From: Pontederia crassipes
Taxonomy: Eukaryota > Streptophyta > Magnoliopsida > Commelinales > Pontederiaceae
Assembly: GCA_030549335.1 (NCBI GenBank)
Contig: CM060187.1
Span: 56,812,203-56,876,202 of the forward strand
Length of the DNA: 64,000 nt
Direction of reading: 5' to 3'
The notes beneath the pieces are model-generated. The model saw only the letters and a list, made by a program, of their open reading frames with translations, made no database searches and had not been told where the DNA came from. Both the position numbers and the translations under genes were made by a program. Of this stretch, positions 47,636 through 58,357 are shown piece after piece (position 1 is the first letter of the stretch; every line of letters begins with the position of its first letter).

Positions 47636-49832
47636 TGTAACGCCCCGAGACCCACGTGTCTATCACGTGTTCAAAGTCGTCCCAAAGACGTTACGCAATT
47701 TTATGTAAATAAATTTTGCGAAAAATAAATTCTATTAATACGAAAATTAGATCGCCTAATAATATAATATCAAGGAGCTGGAAATGTCCATAACTCCATC
47801 ATGCTAAATATGCGGAAAATGAAAGCTAATACAAAAATTCAGTAGGACTAAATCCTACATCATGTGCAACATCCCTGTCACTGAGCCTGACCACCTGCAT
47901 CATCATCCTCTATCATCTCACATGCATGAATTCAGATGCAGAGGAAAACACATGAGTATAAAAATACTCAGTACGTATGGACTAATCATAATGATAAATA
48001 GTGCTCAACAATAAATAATCAATAATGAACTATAATCAATAGAGCACATGACATGACAATATGAAAAAGCTCAATAATCAATAAGACAATAAATCAATGA
48101 TGAGATCAGGTAAGAGATCAAGGGATCAATCAATCAATTATCAATTATGCCTGATCACTATGGCATCTATTCAATTTCAATTCAATTCAATTCGATTCAA
48201 TTTCAATTCGATTCAATTCAATTCAATTTCAATTCAATTCTATCCAATTCAATTCTATTCAATTCAATGCTATTCAATTCAATTCAGTTAGGGAGCGCTC
48301 AACCAATTATGAAAAACTCCGTGTCTTTTTCACGTAGACCAGTGGAAGATCAAATCACGGCAAGTCGCCCTCCAATAATAGCGCTAACAATATATTCGTG
48401 ATGACGGGGGACCATGGTCATCACAGGACAATCATATCTTCTCTAAAGGATGACGTCTCAAACCTCTAGGTACACTATCTGCCCCATACAATACTATAAC
48501 AATAATGGCTCAAGAGGCTTAGAGACAATCGGAGAACATGAAGACTCAGCAGTTTTTATCTTTTATCTTGTTTAACATAAAGATCTATCTTTAGCAATTT
48601 ACTTTAAATTAGACAAGGACCCAATCAGAAAAAAACTACTGGATCAATAACATAATGAATAACAAGATCTAATATGGTAACGATGAAGATAATCTCAAAT
48701 CAAATTTAATAAAAGTTTGATGCGGTCAGATCTGTTAACAATATAATTTAGGAACAATTAAAATAACTATTCAATTATCTATGCTAGAATATCACAATTT
48801 TACGTTTTCTGTCCCCAGAACTCGGCCCGCGTCGGGTGAAACTTGGGCCGTGTTCGGAAACGTCAAAACTCACCTTGGCTAGGGCAAACCCGGACCAGGT
48901 GTATAGTGAACCCAGGCCAGATCGGCCGGTTCACTATCTATCACGATCGCGCCGTAACCCGTGTCGCGTCGAAGCACAATCCGGGCCGGGCCAATAGGAA
49001 CCCGAGCTGGGTTGGACAACCCGATCCGGTTCTAATTCCAATTCGGTCCGGATTCAACCAAATCCGGGCCGGGCACAGCAGAACCCGAGCCGGGTTCTGT
49101 CATCGACGAAAAAGTGCGTTCCGACGCGACTTTCCGACCATCATAAACTTGCCCTACGATATTCAAACTATGCATACAATACATCAATAAAATCTTGGTA
49201 CAAAGGAAAAGGGATTAGGATTCCATGTCGCGGAAAACCGATGACATAGGGATTCCCTCTACGTACTTAAATTTGGCTGAACAACCAACTATAATTCCTT
49301 CTTTGGAAATCTGCACGAACGCTGAACTTTGGGCGACGATTGTTCTCTGTCCTCGCTCCGAAACTTGCGGCTACCACCTGGAACTTCTTCTCCTATGTGC
49401 AGGCTTCGAAACCAATCGCCGCACATTCTCGGGGGTGCCTCGGTTTGCATGCAAATAAGAGGAAAAAGAGGGTAGAATTCTGTTTGGCAGAAAAAGGGGT
49501 TTCCAGCCACCTTTAATGCCTATTTATAAGTGCAGATTTGCAATATCAATTCTATTAGGCCTTGAATTCTTTTAAAATCAATTTTGGCCATCCATTAATG
49601 ATTTACCACATTATAATATCTCAGATTTAATTAAATCTGAGATTAATTAATTTTTCTTTCGTAACAACTCAATTAAATCCAATCTCTCTCAAATTCCTTC
49701 TCATCTCTTTAACAATCTTATCTCATAATTTCTATTAATTTCAGAATTAATTGATCCTAGCATATTAACATTAAAATTTTCAGATTCAGATAAATATTAT
49801 TTATCTATTCCCTGAAAATCCAGGTCGTTACA
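47636..49832 (-). mobile_element. Solo LTR of about 2.2 kb, probably Ty3/gypsy
   Basis: The block starts TGTAACGCCCCGAG and ends GGTCGTTACA, so the ends form a short inverted repeat (TGTAACG/CGTTACA). It is flanked by perfect 5-bp duplications TTAGG (47631-47635 and 49833-49837). There is no second LTR, no primer-binding site and no coding domain, so it is best read as a solo LTR left by recombination between two LTRs. Long LTRs with such ends are common in gypsy elements of the Del/Tekay kind, but the family is inferred. A TATAAATA on the minus strand (49521-49528) suggests minus orientation. Internal features are an AATTC-rich array and a GC-rich stretch at about 48820-49100 with repeated GGGCCGGG and ACCCGAGC words. 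Confidence 0.82.
48166..48288. repeat. Imperfect (AATTC)n array inside the solo LTR
   Basis: About 24 pentamer-like units of AATTC with variants ATTTC, GATTC and TATTC. The array yields artefactual Phe/Ser/Ile/Gln-rich frames. Confidence 0.85.
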
Positions 49833-49837
49833 TTAGG

Positions 49838-51550
49838 TCCACTAAGCGTTGTTGCATTGCCTCGTTATTTTACTTCTTCGCATAATTTTTCCTTTCATTT
49901 GAACTTCTGCGCACTTAATCTTTATACAGAGTTGATCAATGACAACTTTGTAATAAGTGCATCTAAAATTTTGTAAGATGGTCCTCATACCTTGGATCAT
50001 GAAACAAATGTTCGTACCTACCTGATAGTAGAGGAGAGAAATCCTAAGTCTTCGTATTCAAGCAACTCATTCTGAATTAATTTTACATTTTCTTTAATTT
50101 TAGTGCATTTTGCTGCAAACGTGCGATGGCATACTACAGCATGCATCCCTTCGAAGTCTAGTGATCCCTCTAAGAAGCACTCCAGACATTCGCCTCGCGG
50201 AGTCTCGTGCCAAAAAAAAAGAAAACAAAATGCCTACACAAGCGGCATTTGTTAAATTGCATGATCCTAAACACATGAATTGAGATGGAGTGATACATGA
50301 TTCCTCCTCGCTTAAGTAAGGTATCGAGTTTAAATTTTTTATGAATATAAAATATTTTTGTTGGAAGTTTTACCTGTCACTGTCAAATATACGACGCGGG
50401 ATGAGTAACCGAATTAATTGAACTCGATGGTATGCCGAATTGAGAATGTGCTCTTTAATGACACACGAGTTGGATCATTATCACCACTTTTCAGATGTCG
50501 ACTTTCATTGTACATTCAATCAAGCTTCTTTAGGCATTCCTTTTATTTGGTGAGTACAATCCCACCACTCAAGATTGTCGCATAACTCATGTCATGAGGT
50601 CGATAAAATCACGTGTGGCGACTAGACAATCAAGCATGTTCTGAGTAAGCAATGAAAGTATTATGATCGATATCATTTGTTAATAATTATTCTTATAGAC
50701 TTTCAATCACGTGAGAGTGTTCAACCAGTCGTCATGAGAATGCGGTATTAACATGTTTGAGATACTAATGCGGGCGCTTAAGCGCTAAACATCCAAATAG
50801 TCACCTGGAGTATCTCGTGACATCGAAAAAAGTCACCGATGTGAATTGCTAATGAACTCTTCCCTAATGTACTGTAAATAAAAAAGTGAAAAATAAAAGA
50901 CTAGTGCTCTATGGGCAACTTAACAATTCAATAAAATTATGTCATAAGGACTAAGAACTTATTACGTAAGATTACGCTGTTTCGTGAGACTTATTACGAA
51001 GAATTTATTACGTAAAATTATGTCATCCCCGTGACGTTGGCACGACCTTCGCCGAACACTTCTTCAGCGAGGGGTGTCCGCCTCAGCGCCCCTCTCCTGA
51101 CGTCTCTTGCCCGCACATAATGAATTTAATATTATCATTTATATGCATATCAACGATAATCCACGGACCTACTTTACATTCACAAGATCATCAATTATTT
51201 CATTTTCAATCTAGCACAAGGAAATAAATTCCGTTCTACGGCTTATGACGGGAGATTGACCATAACATGACCAGAGAGCCACCATAACATCAGAGAGATC
51301 AAGAAAAGAAAGAACATAAGAAACCGGATGCCAATAGTATTAATATATAGTGGGTGATAATGAATTTAAATAAATAAAATTAACATTATCAAGAAGACGC
51401 CATGGCATGATGCATTGCACATGTAGATTAAAAGGTCGTAAATTCATTTTTCTACCTTTAACCCTTTTTTATGAAAATAGGACCGCCCGTTTTGTAGGAC
51501 ATACATATTTTTTTCCGATCATTAGACTTATACATAATTAATATAGATAG
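49838..51550. other. Intergenic DNA between the solo LTR and the hAT-like element
   Basis: No gene or element ends found in this 1.7-kb stretch. Base composition is more mixed than in the left half of the window, but no frame carries a recognisable motif. Confidence 0.55.
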
Positions 51551-51558
51551 CGTGTAAC

Positions 51559-51841
51559 CAGGGGCGGACCCATCGTTGTTGGTGAGGGGCCCTGGCCCCC
51601 TCAAAATTTTAAAAAAAATTTAATTCTATATATTAATATACAAATTTTGTGACTAAAACTTGAATTTGGCCTCCCTTAATTTAATTTAGTGTTGCCTCAT
51701 AACGTATCTTCTATCCTGATGTAGTGGTAAGTTGCTTACTGACCTTTCTAAAGGTCATGGGTTCAAGTCTTGTCTTTGTCATTATTTTTTTACTCAACTA
51801 TTTCCCCCCCTCCCTCACTTTGTACTCTCGGTCCGCCCCTG
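51559..51841 (+). mobile_element. Small hAT-like element with internal tRNA-like promoter boxes
   Basis: A 283-bp element with a 12-bp perfect terminal inverted repeat, CAGGGGCGGACC at the left and GGTCCGCCCCTG at the right. The 8-bp target duplication CGTGTAAC precedes it at 51551-51558. The second copy is split: CGTG follows at 51842-51845, and the full CGTGTAAC appears at 57561-57568 after the inserted gypsy element. The 8-bp duplication and CAGGGG tips fit the hAT superfamily. Inside, GTAGTGGTAAGTTGC (51721-51735) resembles an A box and GGTTCAAGTCT (51760-51770) a B box of tRNA-type pol III promoters, at tRNA-like spacing. It has no coding capacity. Confidence 0.8.
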
Positions 51842-51845
51842 CGTG

Positions 51846-52386
51846 TGTCACGGGGTCGTTTTTCGCTCGACCGACCCGTGCGGCGTCTAGACGTGCCCAA
51901 CGTCTAGGCAAGCTCTTTTGAGCGCTTTGCGGAAGCTTGCTTATGCCACTTTTTGTATGCCACAACTTTTAGGACGCACGGTCTCGAGCGAACGCTTCTT
52001 CGGTGGAGGCGTTTGTGAACAAACGGGCACCTCGACGTAACGCTCGATCGCTTAGGACGCTTAGGGACGCTCTTTTGTGGGTTGTCATCCCACGCTTGAG
52101 GCACGATGCTAGATTTAGGGAAGCTTGAAATCTTTGTTGAGTAAATAAGAATGATTACAACGCTTCGGGGGAGGACTAGCGGGTCTCCCCTACTATACCA
52201 CCGTTTCGGGTGGTAGAATTGCGACGTGTGATGTGGAGGACCATCTCTGGGGGTGCACTTTTCTGGAGTGCAAATTACAAAACTGTCACCATCACACTTA
52301 GAAAATAAACTAAGTACAAAAGTGAATTGAAAAGGAAAATACATGATAAAATAACTCGACGTGCTCCGGGGAGAAGCCCCGGGACA
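51846..52386 (-). repeat. 3' LTR of the gypsy fossil
   Basis: A 541-bp copy starting TGTCACGGGGTCGTTTTTCG and ending GCCCCGGGACA. Confidence 0.95.
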
Positions 52387-52397
52387 TTTTCCCCCAC

Positions 52398-55300
52398 TCA
52401 AGTCAGCGACGTCCCTGGAGCTGCGGCTTGAAATTCTTCAATCTTCTGCTTGAACTGCCACAAGTCTTCGGCTGTCTCCCAACTTGTGTCGGCGTCCGGT
52501 CTTCCGCTCCATCGAACAAGATACTCCTTCTTCCGATTCTTCGTGCGGACGGCGAGTACTTCTTCAACTTGATCAGTAAATTGCTGACGGATGGCCGGCG
52601 GGGCGCGGTCTGAAACCTCACGCCCGGGATCTTCAGTGTCTTCAACGAAGGACTTGAGCAGGCTGACATGAAAGACGGGGTGTTGTTGCATCTGAGGCGG
52701 GAGCTCCAACTTGTAGGCCACCTTGCCTACCTTCTTCAGGATCTTGAAGGGGCCCTCGTAACGCCTAACGAGGCCCTTGTGCAGATTCTTCCCACTTAGT
52801 CGAAGATGTTGGACCAGCTTCACCAGGACCAAGTCTCCGACTTCAAAGTTGACGTCCCGTCGGGCGGTGTCCGCCCACTTATTCATGCGCTTCGATGCCT
52901 TGTGCAAACATGTTCTCGCCATGTCGTTCTGCTCATGTCATTCCCTCGCCATGCGGTGAGCGGCGGGGACTTTGCCACCATAAGAAGTGGCGACGGCTTG
53001 GGGCGTCAAAGGTTGCTGCCCCGTCACTATCTCGAAGGGACTCCGATTGGTCGACTCGCTTCGTTGTAGGTTGTAGGAGAATTGCGCGATGTCGAGTAGC
53101 TTCACCCAGTCCTTCTGATTGGCACTCACATAGTGCCGCAAGTAGATCTCCAGAATACAATTCACCCTCTCAGTTTGGCCGTCGGTTTGAGGATGAAGTG
53201 ATGTCGAGAAATGCAGGTTGGAGCCCATCATCTTGAACAATTCCTTCCAAAAGTTGCCAACGAATCGCCCATCCCGATCGCTGACGATGCTTTGTGGTAG
53301 GCTCCAATACTTCACTACATGCTTCATGAATAACTCTGCAGCTTCAATAGCAGGACAACTTGCGGAGCCGGCGGCGAAGATGACATACTTGGAGAACCGA
53401 TCGACGACCACCATGATGGTAACTGCCCCTTCAGACTTGGGCAAGCCCGTGATGAAGTCCATGGAGACATCCTTCCATGGACGCTCTGGGATAGGCAGGG
53501 GTTCCAGAAGTCCACCGGGTGCTTGATTGAGGTTCTTGTCTTGCTGGCAAACAAGACATGTCTTCACGAAGGCTTCAATGTCGTCCTCCATCCTTGGCCA
53601 GAAGTAGTTGTCTTCGATGAGTGCCAAAGTGCGGCGGATGCCCGGATGTCCCGCCCACTTTGAGTCATGGCACTCTTGCATGATAGTGCGTCGCAAGTTG
53701 TCGAAGAGTGGAACGTATATGCGACATTCCTTGGTGAAGATCAGCCCATCTTTCACCCAAAAGCGGCGTGTCTTGCCCTCCTTCGCCTGCTCGAACAAGT
53801 TTTTTGCCGTGGGATCTGACTCCAATCCCTTCTTGATCCTCTCGATGAGGTCGGCCTGAGAGGAGCTCATGGCCGCCAATTCCGCGCGTCGACTCAGGGC
53901 GTCGGCAACGACATTCGTCTTGCCAGGTTTGTACTCCAGAACATAGTCGAATTCCGCCATGAAATCTTGTCATCTTACTTGCTTCGGCGAGAGCTTCTTC
54001 TGTGTCTCGAAGTAACTTGTCGCGACGTTGTCCGTCTTGATGTGAAATCGCGACCCGAGAAGGTTGTGCCGCCATGTTCTAAGGCAGTGAATCACCGCGG
54101 TCATCTCCTTCTCCTGAACGGCGTAGCGCCGCTCCGTGTCGTTGAGTTTGCGACTCTCGAACGCCACGGGATGCCCCTCCTGCATAAGAACTCCTCCAAT
54201 GGCATAGACAGAAGCATCTGTCTGTACCTCGTAGGACTTTGTGTGGTATGGCAGGACGAGCACCGGTTCCTTCATCATGGCCCTCTTGAGGGTGTCGAAC
54301 GCTTCCTGACATGTCGGCGTCCACTCCCACTTCACATTCTTCCGGAGGAGATTCGTCAAAGGGGTCGTCACATGTGAATACCCCTTGACGAACCGCCTAT
54401 AGTAGTTCGTCAGGCCAAGGAACGAACGCATGTCGGGAACCCGCTTGGGCGGTTCCCACTCCACGATGGCCTGAATCTTCGCGCCATCCATCTTCAACTT
54501 CCCACTTCCGACGACATGTCCCAAGAAGTGTAATTCCGGTTGAGCGAAGGCACACTTCTACCGCTTGACGTAGAGCTCGTTCTGCCGCAACACCTCGAAC
54601 ACTTGCCGAATGTGCTCGATGTGCTCCTCCAAGGTGCGGCTGTAGATCATGATGTCGTCGAGGTACACAACCACGAACCTGTCAAGGAATGACTGCAATA
54701 CCTTATTCATGAGAGTACAGAAGGTCGCCAGGGCGTTGGTGAGGCCGAACGGCATCACGAGGAACTCGTAGGAGCCGTATCTTGTGACGCACGCCGTCTT
54801 CTGCACATCCTCCTCCGCGATTCGGACTTGCCAATAGCCCGAACGAAGGTCCAACTTGGTAAACCATCTTGCGCCGCCAAGTTGGTAGAACAAATCCGCC
54901 ACCAAGGGAATGAGGTACTTGTTCTTCACCGTAAGCTTGTTGAGCGCCCGGTAGTCGATGCACATCCGGAGGGAACCGTCATGCTTCTTCTAGAAGAGAA
55001 CCGGGGCGCCATATGGAGATTTTGAAGGCCGAACATATCCTGCATCTAATAGTTCGGTGAGTTGCTTACGGTGTTCTGCGAGTTCCGGAGGGGCGAGCCG
55101 ATAAGGGACTCCATGTGGGGCTTTAGATCCTGGGACCAAGTCGATGACAAGGTCCACTTCACGCTTCGGAGGCAACCGTTTTGGGAGTTCCGGGGGCATG
55201 ACGTCCGCAAAATCCTTAAGGGTTTCAAGGACTTTGGGAGGTGTTGGAGTGGAGGGCCCCGGATCTTCCAAGATGGCGGTCGCCAGGAAGGTGTGCTCCT

Positions 55301-56981
55301 GTTTACGCAACCCCTTCGCCACTTGCATGGCGAAGAGGGTCTTCTGTTTGAGGTCTCCGCCTGACCTCACAGGGACGTTGTAAGGTCCCTTGGGATCGAA
55401 GATAACCATCGAATTGGTGAGCGGGATGACACATGCAGCAATGTGTCGCAGAAAAGATATGCCCGCTACCACTTCGTAGTCATCCACTGGTGCCACCGTC
55501 ACGTCGAAGCTTCCCGACCACTTGCCGATGCGAACCTTCACTCCAGGAGAAATTCCTGTGGTCGAGATAGACTTCGCGTTCACCATCTTGAACGTGGCGT
55601 TAGTCTTCTGGAGTGGCAGCTTTAGCTTCTTGGCGGCCACTTCTGACACGAACAACTCCGATGCTCCCGTGTCAATGAGGGCATTGAAGACTTGCCCGTT
55701 CAACTCGATATCCGCATAAAGTCGCGCAGCCGATGAAGGACCCTTCGAGGCGTTGATGGCGCTGAGGACGTGCATCGAGCTGAGACACGCCTCCTCCTTC
55801 TCTTTTTCCTTCTCGTCGGGGCAATACATTACGTTGACTGTCGCCTTTTGCGGACAATCACTCGTCCAATGTGGACCCTTGCAAATGTAGCAAGGCTTTG
55901 GCGGCTTCCCGTCCCTTTTGAATCTTCCATTGTTGGACTTCCAGTCTTGGTGTCCCTTGCCTTTGTCCTGATAGTGCGGCTTGCCTCCTTGTGACTTTGA
56001 CTTCTCTCCCCCACCATTGCCCTTGCCCGAGGGCTTTGGTGGTGGAGTGCTCGCTTTGGCGTACTCCACGAGCGATTCAGCAGCAGCGACTAGCGAGCGG
56101 AGGTTGGGGCAATCTCGTCGCTCCAACTCCGTCCTAGCCCATGGCTTTAAACCCTTCACGAAGACCGCCAACAACGTATCTTCGACCACTTGGGAATTCT
56201 GTAGGCGGAGCTCGGTGAACTCTTTCACGTACTCCTTCAACGTGCCCTTCTGGCAAATGTTGAACAACACAATCTTGGCCTCCAGTCCCGACTTGGCAGG
56301 GCAGAAGTAGTTGATAAGTTGCCTTTTGAAGTTGTCCCACCTCTCAATGGGACCCACAATGCCACGCTCCACATCGTCGCAATGGCACCGCCACCATAGA
56401 CTCGCCGCATCTTGCAAGTAGAAGGATGCGGTCTTCACCATCCTCACTTCGGACGTCACGTCCAAGACCTCCATGTGCCTTCGGACGTTCCACAGGAAGT
56501 CGTTGATCTCCCTTACCGACCGTTCGCCTTTGTAGGGCATCGGCTTTGGCACATCAATTCTTGCCTCATGCGGGGCGGGCGCCTCGGGGCGCCGCCCGTC
56601 TCCATAGCGTCGCTTGAGCTCCTCCCGGAAGGTCTGCAACTCTTGCTCCATTTCGAACTGGATGTTTGAGAGACCATTGTCCAAGGTCTCCCGCATGTCC
56701 ATGATTGTCGCTTCCATGGACTCGAGACGCGTATACAACGGCGCCATCTCTTCCCGCACCGTGGCAAGATCCACGGTCTTCTCCAACTCCCGCTCGTGCG
56801 TTGCGAGTTGGTCTTGCATCTCGTTCACGTCCAATTGGAATTGGCCGAGGCGTTGCTCGAAGGCGGACATGGTGTCCTTCGAGCGGGCGCGCCCTCGATC
56901 CTGGCGTCCCTTCTCCGGTGCGACGGGTTCATTCGTCATCTCCGAGTTCGACGTCATTTCACCTTGATCGCCGAACGCCAA
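52398..56981 (-). pseudogene. Gypsy gag-pol region with C-terminal chromodomain
   Basis: Minus-strand order and approximate places: gag at 57.0-56.0 kb, with a coiled-coil-like N-part and the retrotransposon gag core (FYLQDAASLWWRCHCDDVE); zinc knuckle CYICKGPHWTSDC near 55.87 kb; aspartic protease ALIDTGASELFVSE near 55.66 kb; reverse transcriptase at about 55.0-54.55 kb, with [15 protein letters not shown] and [11 protein letters not shown]; RNase H at about 54.3-53.95 kb; integrase at about 53.8-53.0 kb, with an HHCC finger (HPGIRRTLALIEDNYFWPRM, CLVCQQDKN) and the core MDFITGLPKS; chromodomain near 52.55-52.42 kb (KKEYLVRWSGRPDADTSWE). The chromodomain marks it as a chromovirus; its clade is unresolved. 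It is broken and treated as a fossil. Confidence 0.95.
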
Positions 56982-57018
56982 CTTGAGCGGTCCCAGAAAC
57001 GCTGCTCTGATACCAACT

Positions 57019-57560
57019 TGTCACGGGGTCATTTTTCACTCGACCGACCCGTGCGGCGCCTAGATGTGCCCAACGTCTAGGCAAGCTCTTTTGAGCGCTT
57101 TGCGAAAGTTTGCTTATGCCACTTTTTGTATGCCACAACTTTTGGGACGCACGGTCCCGAGCGGACGCTTCTTCGGTGGAGGCGTTTGTGAACAAACGGG
57201 CACCTCGGCGTAACGCTCGATCGCTTGGGACGCTTTGGGACGCTCTTTTGTGGGTTGCCACCCCACGCTTGAGGCACGATGCTAGATTTAGGGAAGCTTA
57301 AAATCTTTGTTGAGTAAATAGGAATGATTACAACGCTTCGGGGGAGGACTAGCAGGTCTCCCCTACTATACCACCGTTTCGGGTGGTAGAATTGCGACGT
57401 GTGATGTGAAGGACCATCTCCGGAGGTGCACTTTTCTGGAGTGCAAATTACAAAACTACCACCATCACACTTAGAAAATAAACTAAGTACAAAAGTGAAT
57501 TGAAAAGGAAAATACATGATAAGATAACTCGACGTGCCCCGAGGAGAAGCCCTCGGGACA
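57019..57560 (-). repeat. 5' LTR of the gypsy fossil
   Basis: A 542-bp copy starting TGTCACGGGGTCATTTTTCA and ending CCCTCGGGACA, about 95% identical to its partner by eye. Confidence 0.95.
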
Positions 57561-57568
57561 CGTGTAAC

Positions 57569-57828
57569 ACGGTTATACACACACAATACCTAAGTCACGC
57601 TACATCAGTACATATTCCATGTTTCGACATTACAAACTCTTCTTCGTAATGACACATTATAAATGTATATGAATGTATCCTTTTAAGTTTTATCTAAAAG
57701 GTGGCACTATTATCATATCGAATATTTTTACTTCTTTTAATAAAATAAATGCCAATAATATTTTTGGAATGAGAATACTTCATTATCCAAATTTGACTAC
57801 TAGGTTGGCGAACTAGCAAGATTGGGTC
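57569..57828. other. Short spacer between the gypsy and copia fossils
   Basis: About 260 bases of mixed-composition sequence with no gene or repeat seen. It is the host DNA that separates the two insertions. Confidence 0.6.
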
Positions 57829-57833
57829 ATGCT

Positions 57834-58310
57834 TGTTAGAGTTGGTGAATACTTCATGACCCCTTGTTTCTCACATTGAATTCGTCCACGTGAGCTTAGG
57901 GGAATCTGAGTATTATCCATTTAACAGTGCTGCTGGCATACGAACGAAAGAGGAGGTTCGGGAGGCCCCACCCCCCGACGGCGGTCCCGCTCGTTGGTGA
58001 GCGGGCGGGGATTCGGGGGCAGCGCCCCCGAAATCTAAACGGGTTTTGAACTTTTATTTAGTCGACCCGTGTGGTTCGGATTAAGTTTTTTCTCTGTTTA
58101 TTTGAGTTTTAAACCCGGTTTGGAGAGGCTATTAATAGCCTAATTTCAGATTAATCTGTGTGGCGACTGTAAATCTAAACGATATAGTGGAACCTCTTTG
58201 CAGGACGTAGCCCTCATCTCAAGGGTGAACCTGGATAAATTCGTGTGTCTCATCTATTTTTCTGCAATCTCTCTGTGATCTTCTCTCCTTGTTCTCGACT
58301 TTTTCCATCA
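57834..58310 (+). repeat. 5' LTR of the 57.8-kb copia fossil
   Basis: A 477-bp LTR with a GC-rich segment at about 57955-58035 that includes the hairpin GGGGGCAGCGCCCCC near 58015-58029. Confidence 0.93.
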
Positions 58311-58357
58311 ACTGATATCAGAACACAGATTGTTCGAGGAATTAGGGTTTATTCGAG

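Larger units (their letters stand above)
51846..57560 (-). mobile_element. Ty3/gypsy chromovirus LTR retrotransposon fossil (minus strand)
   Basis: LTRs of 541 and 542 bp bound the element, with tips TGTCACGGGG and GGGACA. The target duplication CGTG (4 bp, or CGTGT if the first LTR base is shared) lies at 51842-51845 and 57561-57564, inside the target duplication of the hAT-like element. The primer-binding site TGGTATCAGAGC is on the minus strand at 57015-57004. Domain order is gag, protease, reverse transcriptase, RNase H, integrase, chromodomain. By eye the LTRs differ at about 30 of 541 positions (about 5%), so this is the youngest LTR element in the window, perhaps around two million years old at usual plant rates. 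It is broken, with about four breaks. Confidence 0.96.

Noticed and set aside
48097-48401. Phe/Asn/Ser/Ile-rich repeat protein and possible CRISPR-like array
   Set aside because: It is an AATTC microsatellite within the solo LTR. There are no unique spacers, and CRISPR is not expected in a plant nuclear genome.
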